A DNA stretch of 64,000 bases from Asparagopsis taxiformis (GCA_030407315.1 JALQPE010000581.1:37747-101746); one strand, 5' to 3'. Counted from the stretch's first letter, positions 20,641 through 32,718 are shown. The notes: generated by a model not told the origin, from the letters alone. Numbers and translations are program-made.

Positions 20641-23435
20641 GCACGCGGCTGGCTGAGGGAAGAAATCCGACATTGCCGCCGCGCAAGTTTCACATGTGTG
20701 TAATGGATTCTAAAAAATTGAATTGAAATTTTTTTAACGTTATTGATGCGTGGCTGATACAGTTTCTACAAGTCAGCTCACGTCAGCATGGCCCACAATA
20801 ACGCTGGGAACCGTACAGCTCTCGCAGTGTTTGGAACATCGAACGACTAGAACACAGGTAGTAAATCTCCAGGCAATATCACTATTGACGCAAAAAAGAG
20901 GCATCACATGATTATTATTATGGAGCACTCAGCATCAACTCTTCCTTTTACGAGACAGGTCTCCACGGCGTATATTCGATGTTTAGTTCTTTTTGCTGTT
21001 GCCTGATTCGCGGGATACTACTCGAAAAGAAATATCTGGTCTGTGGTATTATATCGGTGAATCGAGAATGACATTGATTGCGTCATCCGCGCACTGTTCT
21101 GGTGGCTGATCTGTACACAATACAACACGATACACCACAACTATTGAAACCACATCGACAAAAAGCAGCGGCGGAACTGACCTCCTCCAGCAGAGTGGAA
21201 TGGCGAGGGAGCAACGGTCCGATGCAATGCCGCAACACCAAGCGCACGTGCTGGCTCAGAAGATCATCCGTTTCATGGTGTGTAGGAACACCACGAGGAA
21301 GCCAGTGGAAAGGTCAGAGCTTCCCTGGCATATTTTCGCCGGCATTGCAGAGAACAATTCACTTTGAGGGTGCAATCAGCAAAGAGTGTTTGAAGAAGTG
21401 TTTGCAGACACACAACCGCAGCTTCACTCGAGTTTTGGAATGGAACTTGTAGAACTTTATCTGAGAAGACCATGTCGACAGCAGAAGAGTGCGGACGGAC
21501 AACAAGTGCGCGGTCTTACTGGTGGCAGAACAGCGACCCAGACTGCAGATTCCGACAGTATGAAGGATTATATCCTCGTATCTTTTTTGTCACCGGAGAG
21601 TCGTGCTGTGGACAGAAAAATGCTAGTGGAAATCTCTCTGCTGAGTTTAATTGTAGCCTTCATATTCGTAGAGCTTGACTGCTGCGTGACGCAGACGGAA
21701 CCATACGACGCGCTTTGTCGGGTTAGATTCAATGTACAGGGCAGGATAGCTGTCAATCGTGGAGAAATATGGAACAAAGGCAAAACGATGAGGACCTAGA
21801 TTCAATCGACGCTACCAATGTAGTGGTGCTTGGAGGGACTGCCAGGGAATGACGGTACGTACACATACACAATTTTATTCCGACTGCGAGCAGAGCTAAG
21901 CGACTCGGACTTGCTGATTACGTGGACGACATTCTAGGAACCGACCTATTGGGACGGGGCCGATAGATACGGAACTGTTGCAGAAGGACTTGGTGAGACC
22001 GGACGCAGAGACCTACGAACGCGAATAGATGAAGCTTCATCGGAGACATTCTTTGCTTGAGCTCTTCGGTAGTCAGCTGGTCAGTTCCCGGCATGTCTAC
22101 TGAGCAGCAGTAGCCCAAAATGATGGAATTGTACTGTGTGGTTACTACATTCCTAAGGATACCATACATGTCTCTGTTTTGGTGTTAATGGGTCTGAGTG
22201 CAAGTGAAACTGAGATAGAGAATTAGGGGATATGCAGATCATACAGGACTATCTTACCTAGTATTATGTCTGAGTAGCTAGATCATATCATTGTATGGTG
22301 GGTTGTGTCTATGATGTTGGCGTTATTTGGAGATCCGTGACGACCCGATGAACATGGTCATACACATGTAGACAACAGTAATATTGCATGCTCCATGCTT
22401 CCGGCGTACTGCCTGTCTGGACCTTCTCTAGCATCGTTCGTTTCCTGAGTTGTACAACTAGATCGCATCCGAAGTGCTGTTGACAGCGACAAATGGTTCA
22501 GGGAGCTACCTAGCGCGTTTCGCCCGCCTCGAACTAACTATGTGTTGTAAGGCGGGTATACATTTGCAGCCCGTCGTAACACTACGCGTATCCTTTTTAG
22601 CCTTGGTAATTTTTCCTCTCTTTTGTTCCTGCTGGCAGGAAACACATTTTCGCCGCAGTCGCACTTGATGCTCTGGGTGTTGGGATCGTGACGGAATTGG
22701 TTGGACGCTTCCAGTGGTGGACACATCAGCTCACAACGGCCGGCTACAAGGCGTACTACAGATGCACACTTGTACCCAGCACTGCGTGCTACGTCGACGG
22801 ATGGGGATCTCCATCTCGAGCAGTTTTTATTGGTTGTTTCAGGAAAAACCGATGCAGTAGGTGGATTCGAGGCTGGCATGAGATGGCAAATAAATAATTG
22901 AAAAAGGCATAATTTGAATAGAATCAAATATGATAAAGCAGCATGCTCGGCCACGCTGCACACGCCCGTGCTTCTCTTGAATAGAACGTTACTATGCTCT
23001 GTGTACTGCCGCGAGAGTCATGGTGCCTCTGCGTCAACGTACATATAATGATTTTTGCCATATTCTCTGCACTGTGCAGTATTGAACTTGCAGAAATGCG
23101 CTTATGGGCGTCTGGTTGCTACTTGCATATAACTTTCCGTCTCAACTACTGTAGACTTGCGCGACCTAGGATAGGTTACCCCAAACAGCCCAACATTAGC
23201 AGTTCATGATGTCTCCTTACGTTGGATACGTTCCGCGTTATCATCAGTGTTTCCCTGTCAGTGCCACACCAGCTACAGGTAGATAGATAAGTACGTAGCT
23301 AAACGACTTAATGGTTTATATAATTTTCACCATTATCATAACAGTTCCATCAATTTGCTCTGTCCAGCTTGAGTGTATGTACATTTTGAAAAACGTATCC
23401 AGTTACTAACTGGCTAGTATTAATTCCAATTTTCT
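20641..23435. other. no gene seen
   Basis: Several overlapping frames of 60-141 codons on both strands, none with a recognisable domain, consistent composition or paralogue. A minus-strand frame at 22538-22963 is cysteine-rich in its second half but I cannot assign it. A single ATTAGGGGAT occurs near 22224. Confidence 0.35.
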
Positions 23436-26400
23436 TCATGCCGTTGTTGGTATTGGTACACGGGCAATATGTGTATGTTGCACATCTTCTTCCATATCGT
23501 TGATACGCAACTTGTATCCATTCAGATAAACGCTATCTTGTAATCTACAGAAGTCCCTCGTCATGTACACATGAAATCGAACGTGCATGTTGTCCCTGTC
23601 CTCGACGTAGTGCGGCCCATTTCCTTCTTCTCCGCCAGCACCACCATGTGGCAGGTCTCCCCTTGCAATCAGCACAGAATATGGGGGCACAAAGACGAGA
23701 CGAGAAGGTAGCCGCCGTCCAATCTTTTGGGCCAATTGCAACTCACAGTGTAGTACAATGTGTCCTTTCGGCCAGACACGGATGTGGAAACCATCAGCAC
23801 CGCTCATCATACCAAAGTAGGAAAGATTTGCTGTTCCTGGATTCCAGGGAACGGCACCTTCGATGCTTCCATAGTCAAGCTGCTCGAAGTCGAAGTGCGG
23901 CAGCTGCGGTGGTGCATGCTTTGTATGAAACAGAAGTCTTGAGCCTGTAACTGGGAAAAGCAGTGGTCGCTCGTGGTCCTCATCCTGGATGATATCTTGG
24001 CTGAGAGACGCCAGTGCAGCTTCAGCTAACAATCGGTTGCGAAACACTTCGGAATGATTTTTAATGCAATCGTCAACCAGCGCTTTGACATCCACAGAGA
24101 ATCTTCCTATTCCCATCCTTGCATTGCCACTGTCCACCAGCTCGCCGCGATTGAAAATATGTTTCCATGGCTGCTCTGCACTTTGCTCCTGGACCGGCGT
24201 TTCCCCTTCCCAAAACTTGGCAAAGTGTGTGATGACGCTGTCCAGTGCCATTGCAATTGGTGATTCTTCGAAAACTCCAGGAAGAACTGTCCATCCAGCA
24301 CTGTGCAGCTCACCCTTTCTCTCACGACAATACGCTCTGTGACCAAGTTCACTTGCCATTGAACCTTCTGGGTGATTCCCTGCGTAATATTGCTGAGCAC
24401 AGCGCTGCTTCAGGAAGCTGCTAAGTACTGTCATGTTTTCGTTGGTAATGAAATGTCGCCAGGCGCCCTTCTCGTGACACATTGTCGGCAGCTTCTGCAC
24501 TCCTGTCGGATCTGGAAGTGTGGCACATATCTTGTCATAAAAAGGCGGTAGATGAACTCTGCTACTAACCGGAGACTCTGAGTGCCGTGGCAGTGCTGTT
24601 GCCGGCTCTTGCTCTAGGCTGATATCCATTGTGGGCAAACTTGGCTCTTCTTCAACAACGCTATGCATGCTTGCCCCATCATTGCTCTTTCTGGTGCGCT
24701 TCTTCCATCTTTGTGACGAAATTTCTGCTGAGCTTCGCTTGACGCCACAACCAGGCTCCAGTGTTGCACCAAGGGGATCGTCACAGCCAGCACCACTATC
24801 AAGTATCTCTTCACTTTCCGTACCAGCGTCAGTGTTCATCGTCACCAGGGCATCTCTCGGAGTATTTGCGCTCGTCGGTGTCTCTGTCATGACAGACATG
24901 TTCGTCGGTGATAGTGACGCACCTTTCTTTTCCAGTAGGTTAGCACCGCTACATGAACCATTCCTCGCTGCCGTAGTAGGCGGAGGTTGCACTGCGTTTC
25001 CATCAACATCAGCTGCTGCTACAGCTCTTGAATTTGATGGACTTGTAGCAGTGGAACCGGTTTCTATGGTTCTTCCCTCACCAGCCTCGCTCGGTTTATT
25101 CGCTGACTCTGCCAGCAATGACAAATCCTTATTTGGAGAATGTGGTCCATGTTCTGCTTCTATTGTCATCAATTCCGGTGATCGCGGAAATACAGTCACA
25201 GGAGCTTGAATTGTTGCTTTTTCGGCCCCTTTTCCCTGTTCTGAAGACTGAACCACAGTGGGTGGTATTGAATCTAGCTTCTTGCTCGGCGGCACAGCTG
25301 GGTTTTCTTTGTCTGCATAAGCCGAACGTGCAGTAGTCGTATCTTGAGTAGTTACAGCCGTACTGGGAGCAAGGAGGGGCTGTGGAATTGGTGGCGGCGA
25401 CAGCAGAGGTGCCGACAGCTGCGCATCCTTTGGGGGAACTAGAGCATCGACTGGCAAGAGAGGCTTGAGGAACATATCGGGCTGAAAACCTGTTTGTGTG
25501 CCGAGCTGATGTCTCCACTTGCGATTGAAAGGCCACTGCACCATGATTCGTTCCAGCTGAATCATGGTGTGCTCAGATTTCCATGCCGTTTTTGGATCCC
25601 ATTGCATGAGGTAGGACATTATGATAGTAGCGACAGTCAATTGTGGGAAATACTCTTTGGCCGGCCGACCGTCAGCAGTCGGAAGCGGTTTGCAGTATCT
25701 TGAAATGAGAATTTCCCAGATTGTGGGATGTGGAGCACCGCATCGCTCTTTTGCAAGGTCCTGCATACGTTCCAGTGCCTGTGCTATCAGCTGTAGAAAT
25801 TTAGTCACCTGAGCACGATCCACTGAGCTCAGTCTGAGCCGCTTTCTCTCCTGCTGGAGACGATAAAGGGCAATCATCATTGTGCACTTGACCGCATCCG
25901 GTGCCTCATTGAATGTCTGTCGCGCAAATGTGCGCATCGACCACAATCCAGTTGTCACGCGCTGGCCTTCATGCGTGAAGGAGCTGAATAGCAGAAAGCG
26001 TGCTCGCGGTGAGCCGATTAGCGAAGCTCCCAGCCGAATAAATTGCGCCTGTCTTGACCTTGCAGTCGTTTGTTCAGCACCGGAAATGGATGCGGATGTT
26101 GGGTCGGTAGGGTCGGCTGCTTTGGTCAGGTCGGAATGACCGAGCATCCTATTCGTGTATGGAATCAAGTTGCAATACACAGCTTCTTCAATGAACTGAT
26201 TCACTTTTGCCCAGATCGCAAGCGTGGTTGCGCCCGCTCTCTCGGATACTGCAATCTCATGGGACAAGTTCAAATCGTGCAGACGACATTGAATGAAGCG
26301 CTCGGCCAGATTTATATTCTCCAGTGTGGTCATAGGTCGTATACGCCCCAGTTTTGCATTGAAGTGTGCCGCAATGATAAGCTTTTCTGTCGCACCAAAT

Positions 26401-26906
26401 TCGTCTCTTGAAACAGCACCATGATCGTTGACGCGCTGCAGAAGTGCACATTGAACCTTTTCCACCAGCAGCACCTCATCTCTTCGCACACAGTGTTTGT
26501 TCCACATAGACTGCTGCAACTGGATTTGACGATTTCCATCCATGGACGACACAACTTTGATCTTCTTCTCTGTGACGAGCTCATTGAATGCCTGCAGAAG
26601 TTGTGCTCCGCGCAGCACTTGTCTCCTACCGCTGTGCTCGCAATACAATATGAAACCTTGTTCATCGTCGATACCCTCCTCTAGTAGACTGTTCTTCAGT
26701 TCATCCACATGCGCGCGCGTTGTGTCTCTTGGATAGTAGTCTGGGACTGAGACGTCCGCCAGTTGCTGTGCAGTTAGAAGCACGAGAGATGTCTTATGTG
26801 AAGCGCGCTGCAGAGATTTCTGTCCGTGTGCTCGTGACGCGGGTGAAGACTGGTTCTGTGCCTTGAATTTCTTTCGCGCCGTCGTCGTTATGCATCTCCG
26901 CGTCAT
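23436..26906 (-). CDS. ParB-like / 2OG-Fe(II) dioxygenase-like fusion protein
   Basis: A single intact frame of 1156 codons from the ATG at 26906. Residues ~45-135 resemble a ParB-like domain (DTTRAHVDELKNSLLEEG, then RRQVLRGAQLLQAFNEL). Residues ~140-480 are a helical region I do not recognise. Residues ~485-785 are a Pro/Ser/Thr-rich disordered linker with a basic KKRTRKS cluster (~735) that could be a nuclear signal. Residues ~790-1130 end in a dioxygenase-like double-stranded beta-helix signature: PHFDF (HxD iron ligands His 1004, Asp 1006), ARGDLPHGGAG (distal His 1087) and HVRFHVYMTRD (candidate 2OG-binding Arg 1110). Such enzymes hydroxylate or oxidise a substrate using Fe(II) and 2-oxoglutarate. 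The DNA-binding-like partner hints at nucleic acid or chromatin, but the substrate is inference and the subfamily is unresolved. Confidence 0.7.
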   Translation of the reverse strand: MTRRCITTTARKKFKAQNQSSPASRAHGQKSLQRASHKTSLVLLTAQQLADVSVPDYYPRDTTRAHVDELKNSLLEEGIDDEQGFILYCEHSGRRQVLRGAQLLQAFNELVTEKKIKVVSSMDGNRQIQLQQSMWNKHCVRRDEVLLVEKVQCALLQRVNDHGAVSRDEFGATEKLIIAAHFNAKLGRIRPMTTLENINLAERFIQCRLHDLNLSHEIAVSERAGATTLAIWAKVNQFIEEAVYCNLIPYTNRMLGHSDLTKAADPTDPTSASISGAEQTTARSRQAQFIRLGASLIGSPRARFLLFSSFTHEGQRVTTGLWSMRTFARQTFNEAPDAVKCTMMIALYRLQQERKRLRLSSVDRAQVTKFLQLIAQALERMQDLAKERCGAPHPTIWEILISRYCKPLPTADGRPAKEYFPQLTVATIIMSYLMQWDPKTAWKSEHTMIQLERIMVQWPFNRKWRHQLGTQTGFQPDMFLKPLLPVDALVPPKDAQLSAPLLSPPPIPQPLLAPSTAVTTQDTTTARSAYADKENPAVPPSKKLDSIPPTVVQSSEQGKGAEKATIQAPVTVFPRSPELMTIEAEHGPHSPNKDLSLLAESANKPSEAGEGRTIETGSTATSPSNSRAVAAADVDGNAVQPPPTTAARNGSCSGANLLEKKGASLSPTNMSVMTETPTSANTPRDALVTMNTDAGTESEEILDSGAGCDDPLGATLEPGCGVKRSSAEISSQRWKKRTRKSNDGASMHSVVEEEPSLPTMDISLEQEPATALPRHSESPVSSRVHLPPFYDKICATLPDPTGVQKLPTMCHEKGAWRHFITNENMTVLSSFLKQRCAQQYYAGNHPEGSMASELGHRAYCRERKGELHSAGWTVLPGVFEESPIAMALDSVITHFAKFWEGETPVQEQSAEQPWKHIFNRGELVDSGNARMGIGRFSVDVKALVDDCIKNHSEVFRNRLLAEAALASLSQDIIQDEDHERPLLFPVTGSRLLFHTKHAPPQLPHFDFEQLDYGSIEGAVPWNPGTANLSYFGMMSGADGFHIRVWPKGHIVLHCELQLAQKIGRRLPSRLVFVPPYSVLIARGDLPHGGAGGEEGNGPHYVEDRDNMHVRFHVYMTRDFCRLQDSVYLNGYKLRINDMEEDVQHTHIARVPIPTTA

Positions 26907-27733
26907 AGTTGCGCTGGCAGTACAGAAAAATAAGGAAAAGAAGCGAAGCGATTTTCACAGGAATGGAGAGCTGCTGATGTTGTGGAAAGTAGCAGCCGAA
27001 CTCAACGAAGAGTATGAAGGAGACTAGGAGGACGTCACACAATCATATACGAAGCAGTGTGGTGAGGCTTGCGGCCAATTTTTGTTACCGCTCGGAGCGC
27101 GCGTATTTTCCAAAGGTTATTCTAGTGATGGCGGTCGCTTGAACGCAACAGCAGGAATGGTAGGATCAGTGATGTGACGAAGCTGCAGGAGCAGTGCTGT
27201 GTCGGCAAAACACATCGAGTTGTGCTGGCGGTAAATGTGCCTGGAAATCGTTTTGGGTGTCCTAATCTGATGCGCCACCGCAGTGTCGGAATGTGCGCTC
27301 AGAATCGTGCCGGAAGCATTTTTGGATTCCTGTAAGCGGAGAAACAGTAGGGTATGCAAGTGCGTTGAACAGTTACGGCAGGCTGTGATTGGTGTCGCGG
27401 CAGATTTGCATGGAAAGCCACCACTGGCATAGTCGGCCACGTGTATACCCAGTGGAAGGCTCCGGCGACGATCGAACTGGGACATGGGCAGAAATTATTG
27501 CCAAGTTATTTTTCGGAAGACTTTGGCTCTGCAATTGTAGTTGCAAGCCAATCAGTTTTATCTGTGGGTTTCGTCCGGCTGGGCAGACAAGTTTTGTCCA
27601 GACTTGCGTTTAACTACGCGTGCAATGTGTGGAACGTGCAAGATTATCTCCAGTTGTGTAGCAAATATGAGTGGTCCAGTACGTCAACATACAAAATACC
27701 GGTCACATAACGGTGTAGCACACACACATCCTA
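26907..27733. other. upstream region of the fusion gene, no gene seen
   Basis: Frames on both strands overlap one another without a domain. The first ~200 bp presumably hold the promoter of the 23436-26906 gene. Confidence 0.35.
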
Positions 27734-28332
27734 CGCTGCACTGGAGGAATTTGGCAATAGCCACATGACTAGTTTGTGACTAATTTTGCGCAGCGGCGGT
27801 GCTGGCTCGGCGCACTCTCCTGGACAAATGCGTTCAAGGGAGAGCAAAACAGTTTAGCTTACAGATACCTAGAAATAAAATGTCTGCAGCTATAATCTAA
27901 AAGCGAATGTAAAACGGAAGTTCCGCAGTTCGGTCACCGTCACTGTCACAATGAGGCCGGAAAGATCACGCCCATGAAAAAAACCCAGCTGTCTTTCGTT
28001 TTGATAGATGCAGTCAGTAGACGACACTCCAGCCTCGGCAGCGTGCTTATAGGATAGCGAGACAGGTGTCTAATGCACTAATATGTCACGCCTTGGAAAA
28101 GCAGGGAACTATCCTGGCTACTTTTGGGAAAAGCTTTCAATTAGTTGAACTTTATCTCTGTGAACTAAAACCTACTGTAATTCGACAACATGTTCAGTCA
28201 TGCTCACCATCCCTCCCCAGAAGAAAGATATCCTAGAGAGTGCGCTGCGTGTGCACCACCGCTGCGCAGAACTAGTCAAAAACTAGTCACAAAGTAGTCA
28301 TGTGGCTATTGCCAAATTCCTCCACTACAGTG
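27734..28332. mobile_element. TIR element (MITE-like), 599 bp, non-coding
   Basis: The ends are long imperfect inverted repeats. The left arm starts CGCTGCACTGGAGGAATTTG and the right arm, read in reverse complement, starts CACTGTAGTGGAGGAATTTG. Both continue through GGCAATAGCCACATGACTA, then GCGCAGCGG.GGTG and GCGCACTCTC, giving arms of about 90-100 bp. The interior (~400 bp) has no coding frame. I could not identify a clear target-site duplication. The terminal CACTG-like end and lack of coding capacity suggest a non-autonomous DNA transposon; the superfamily is not assigned. Confidence 0.72.
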
Positions 28333-28459
28333 AACTTTGCATGCTGCGCACGGAATGCAAAACTCCACTATTTCTGTACATCAATTTTGGGATCTAATGC
28401 TACAAAAAATGATATACTGGGTGCATACCAATTCTTGTCCTCGGGCGCAATGAAGTGAA

Positions 28460-28690
28460 AACTTATTCGATACTATACTTCTCGATGTTTGAAAGTCCAT
28501 TCCCCATAGCTACAACTCCCATCGGGCCAGATCTGAGACGGGTCCCATTGGTTGCAGCATCTGGCCCGGTCCATCAACTGGTTCCGTTCCGTGGTATGAG
28601 AAATATCACGCCGTTCGGCTGCAGCCGTCAAACTTGCATGCAAGTTTGACAAGCCCAACCAGAAGTCCGGCGTCGGACTTACTATCCAAC
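28460..28690 (+). repeat. dispersed repeat family, copy Y
   Basis: Closely matches copy Z: AAGTCCATTC, CATAGCTACA, CGGGCCAGAT, GGGTCCCATTGGTTGCAGC, TCTGGCCCGGTCCATCA, GTGGTATGAGAAATAT and CGCCGTTCGGCTG in the same order. It ends near a perfect short hairpin, AAGTCCG-GCGT-CGGACTT (28663-28680). Confidence 0.75.
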
Positions 28691-29976
28691 GACCTCTCAT
28701 TGGTGCTCCAAGTCTCTACCCGTTGGTCACCTCTCCACCACGTGTACACACTGCAGCTAGTACATGTGGTGTAAACACCCTGCCCGGCCATCACACACCT
28801 ACCAGCCTCTACTACCCACACGAGTACATCCTACCTATGTTCCCTGACTATACTTCCCTTCCCATCGGTATGAGTCCCTTCTGAATATTTATTATTCCTA
28901 CCGTGTCTTATCTGCTACGAATAATTCTGGACGGCCTGTATATCATGGCATTACGCCCAGATTTAGCTCCTCGGCGTTAACGAATCTCTTTATCAATAGA
29001 TATAAGCGACGCAGGTGCTCAAGCACAGTGGGTGTCTACAGATAGCTGGATTTTATTTCTCGGCGTTAATGAGTCCGGTCTGCGGACTATGAATTCTGAG
29101 CGGGCCAAACCTGCAACGAATCTTATTGGATCCCCGTTTTGGCCCGCCACAGGCATTCCGAACACAGTGACGTGTGCACAATTATTGGCAAATTGTTTGT
29201 AAGGCCGACGAGTCAGGTAACAAATCCGACTTCGAACTTACAGCCGGTCGTGGTGTGATTGGTGCTTGAAGTCTGAAATGCCCAGCTGTCCGGTGCCACT
29301 GCCACACACCTACTGTGCCGGTCACAGCACACTATGCATTGGCAATGCTATGACTACACCTTCGGTACTGCAGCCACGGTAGTACACGTAGCGGATTAGC
29401 AGTAGCCTACAGGCCGGCACACGTTATCCAGGCACCCACTCTGACGCACGTGTGCAACGTAGTACATGAACCATTGAAAACTGCGTCATATATATAGCCC
29501 ATGTTCCGAGCACACGTGTGCCGTGTGCCCATCTCATCCACAGTTCCTGCATGTGCGTTGTGTATAGCCCAATGCACCTCCACTCCGACTTCTTTCTGTA
29601 AGGGACTCATACTTGACCTCTGATATACGCAATATCTCTACAAATTTATCTCAAAAAGATCCACCCCTGCGATCCCTCTCCAACGGGACCGCGGCCACCA
29701 GCATCTCTTCCGGGAGAGGACGTTTCGGACAGGACGAGCAAACAATACAACGAAATCACGTAACCATGGAAGGGTTGCTATGAGTCACCTTCAGCTAGAT
29801 ATAGGCAGCGTCCAGGATTTATTGTCCCAAAGCCCCCCAAATCAATTTTTATAGTGGTAGAAACCAACCCACTGCTCCCGGAAGCGCTTCAAGCATTAGG
29901 ACGGTGCGGAGGCAGCATGGGATGATCAGTCCCACAACCACCTCCTCAATTATATAAAAATAAATTTTCAAATTTT
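28691..29976. other. no gene seen
   Basis: Apart from repeat copy W (listed separately) I see no supported frame or structure. Confidence 0.4.
29095..29160 (-). repeat. dispersed repeat family, partial copy W
   Basis: Read on the minus strand it gives GGGCCA, ACGGGGATCCAAT, GTTGCAGGTTTGGCCCG, paralleling the core of copies Y and Z in the opposite orientation. Confidence 0.45.
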
Positions 29977-30042
29977 GGCGAGACTCGAACCGGGGCCCTC
30001 TCATTCTTGAAGGAATAATTACCCAGATGAGCTATTCTTTCC
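29977..30042 (-). tRNA. tRNA-like relic (probably pseudo-tRNA or SINE head)
   Basis: The minus strand has an A-box-like TAGCTCATCTGGGTAA and a B-box/T-arm GGTTCGAGTCTCGCC at tRNA-like spacing. The acceptor arms (GGAAAGA / TCTCGCC) have two mismatches. The D-stem does not close, and the anticodon arm has a six-base loop centred on TTC. A functional tRNA is unlikely; a decayed tRNA or tRNA-derived repeat fits better. It lies ~60 bp from repeat copy Z. Confidence 0.35.
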
Positions 30043-30104
30043 ATTTCCGTTGTGGTACTGTTCGACAAGAGTATATATATTGACAGAGCGAGAATCCCTA
30101 TTAA

Positions 30105-30290
30105 CATGTCCTTATTATATTCCTCGACGTTTTCAAGTCCATTCACCACAGCTACAGTTCCCACCGGGCCAGATTTGCCACGGGTCCCATTGGTTGCAGC
30201 GTCTGGCCCGGTCCATCAGCCAGCTCCGCGCCGTGGTATGAGAAATATTACGCCGTTCGGCTGTAAGTCCGACAACCCCAACCAGAATTC
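30105..30290 (+). repeat. dispersed repeat family, copy Z
   Basis: Best-preserved partner of copy Y, with the same ordered blocks (AAGTCCATTCACCACAGCTA, CGGGCCAGAT, GGGTCCCATTGGTTGCAGC, TGGCCCGGTCCATCA, GTGGTATGAGAAATAT, CGCCGTTCGGCTG) ending at GTAAGTCCGAC. Confidence 0.75.
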
Positions 30291-32718
30291 CTAATAGTAT
30301 GTCGTAGCGGGATCAAGTCTGATCCCTTGCAATGGCCTGGAAAGCGGCATGCACAGGAATCAAGTCCGATTGGTCGGGGATATATGGTGGTGGGAAAAGG
30401 TGATGGAGTGGGACATGAGGGAAGCGAAAATCGGTCAGGGAAGTAAGTCTAATAATATTATCCTGATAAATAGGGAGTGAACCTCGCTTCTGAGGGGTAT
30501 CTTGTAGATTGGGACCCATGTAGTAGTTATGATTCGAATTGCTGTGACTCGTATTTCAGCTGGGGCAAATCAATTTTCTCTGAAATTGGAATATTTAGTA
30601 CGAGAGTCTGCATAACCCAAACAAACTATGAGGAAATTTTTACAGCCCTGGCCTGGGCGGACTTGTAGGTCAGCGTACTTTGCCGTCCAGAGCAGTAATA
30701 GCATTTTATCTGTGGTTGGGAATCAGCCCACGCGTTTGCATTGGACTGAAGATAGATCGTATGGTGCAGCGTTGTCGCCTTAAAATTCGTTTTGGCGGTA
30801 TATCTCTTTGTATGTACGCCTGCAGGTTATTCTGCACTGATGTTACACTATGTCCGAACTGTCAATTACAGGTGGAAGAGTGGATTAGTAATGTCGATTC
30901 TATGGAAGTCAAGACATGAGTTCTTTATACATAGGGTGATATAACTGGAGCAGAGCATGATATGGTAGCTTTTGTGAGACATACGTAGGTGGATCTATCG
31001 AGCTTTGGCAATTATTTTCTTGGATTGATTAGTCGTAAGTCAAAGGATGTGATCAGAGAGCCGGAACTGGAAATCATGTGTAGAAAAGGAAGTGATTGAT
31101 TGCTCGTTTCTCGACCTGACTAGAATCCTATGGTTCAGCTCTGGCTCTTTACTATTTTGTCCAGCGAAACGAAAAACAACTGAAATATTCTGCCAACCTG
31201 TTTTCTCTTCGAGGTACGATGTATTCTCCAGATGGCTAAAATGAAATAAAGCGCTGCTCTGGACTGACACAATCCATTCATTCTGAAGGGATAGCTCACA
31301 TTGTTGAAAGTCCTGTACTAACAGTTCGAGTAAGCTTAGAATTGTCCGTTTCGCAAGGTTGTTTTCGCTCTAGCCAAGCAGGAAACCTCACACTGACAAG
31401 TTTCTGCTTCGTATTGATTTCCAGATCTGCATTTGATCCCTGTGCGCTACTCGTATGAGAAGATTGGAAATGGAGCACACTGAAGAAGATAATATTCTTG
31501 CGCAGCACTTGCAACAATTCAGAGATACGATTCCGCTTGATGAAGTACCAACCCCTTATACTATTCTATCCCGGGGCCAAAGTCCAGGCCCGGTACATTG
31601 TAGTGCAATCGGATGTCAGTCGTAGCCAATTCCGGTTGGCTGACATAGAATCTGCAAAATTTTATACATGAGGCGAGGCCAGAAAAATTTGTAGAATTTT
31701 TGAAAACGCAAGTCCGGAGCTCAACCATGCAAGTCCACTGTAGACGCATGATAACCTTACCTGAATCGTAAGTCCGCTGCAGTGTGAGCCAATAGAATTG
31801 CAAGTCCGGTGGCGTCTGACAAGCAGATCTCACGCAAGGTACACTAAATGACTGACTCGCTGACTGACTGGAGATTGCAGGGTGATGACCAGTAAGGGTA
31901 GCCTGTAGCAGCTCGCTTAATTTCTGAAGCTGTATCAATGCGCGAGCCAAACTGCGCACAGCAGTGTTCCATGACTAGCTGCATGTAGTCTGTCAGACCC
32001 TTGACACTACTCACAGCATTGTGTGGTAATCTGTTTGCCAACATGATATGCCTCAGTGTACCAGTGTAGAGCATGGCGCATAGAAGCTAGATTGTAGGCG
32101 GAGTGTACACTAAGTATATGTTCTGCAAAATGATGGGTAATTTTCTAGTGAAAATATTACTCCAAATTTAGGAAGGAATTGTGTTGAGGATGATTTTTGA
32201 AAGATGAGACTGGGCCATCATTAGAATTGTAATTTTCTACATAATCTGAACGAGAAGCCGAAATTTTGCTGCCGAAGTGAAGATATATGAGTGGCCTATT
32301 TTTACGGCAATTGTATTCAAATTCACTGTCGCCCAAATTCACTGTACAACAATACAATACTGTTATACTGCTCCAGGAAGTTTTCACATCCGTGCAATGT
32401 GAGATAAGGAATGTTTACGATATGATCAAAATATGCGGCTCCATCGCATGGAGACGGTTTGAGTGTCCGAATGGTATGATAATAGGAACATTGTGAAACT
32501 ATGTGAGGATCAACATTCCGCTAGAGGCAATTATTTGAAGCCAGTGCTATCGAAACGAAAAGTCCCCCTCAGCGGTCCTTCAAAGTGACTTGTTCAGTGA
32601 ATCGAAATTGTATCAGAGACTTGGAGGGAGATAGCACTATAAAGCATGTACCTGAGACTGTTCTACTGTTTCCAACAGTTGATGTGCCGCAAAGTTTTCT
32701 TGACACTCAGGTTTAACT
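30291..32718. other. no gene seen; clustered GCAAGTCC motifs
   Basis: No convincing coding frame. Four G(C/T)AAGTCC motifs occur at 31708, 31729, 31768 and 31800, echoing the AAGTCC ends of the dispersed repeat family. The last ~200 bp precede the zinc-finger gene and may hold its promoter. Confidence 0.4.

Noticed and set aside
21078..22963. Several 60-141-codon frames on both strands
   Set aside because: They overlap each other, lack domains and show no consistent coding character.
29977..30042. A functional tRNA gene
   Set aside because: Acceptor mismatches, an unclosed D-stem and a six-base anticodon loop make function unlikely; kept only as a tRNA-like relic.
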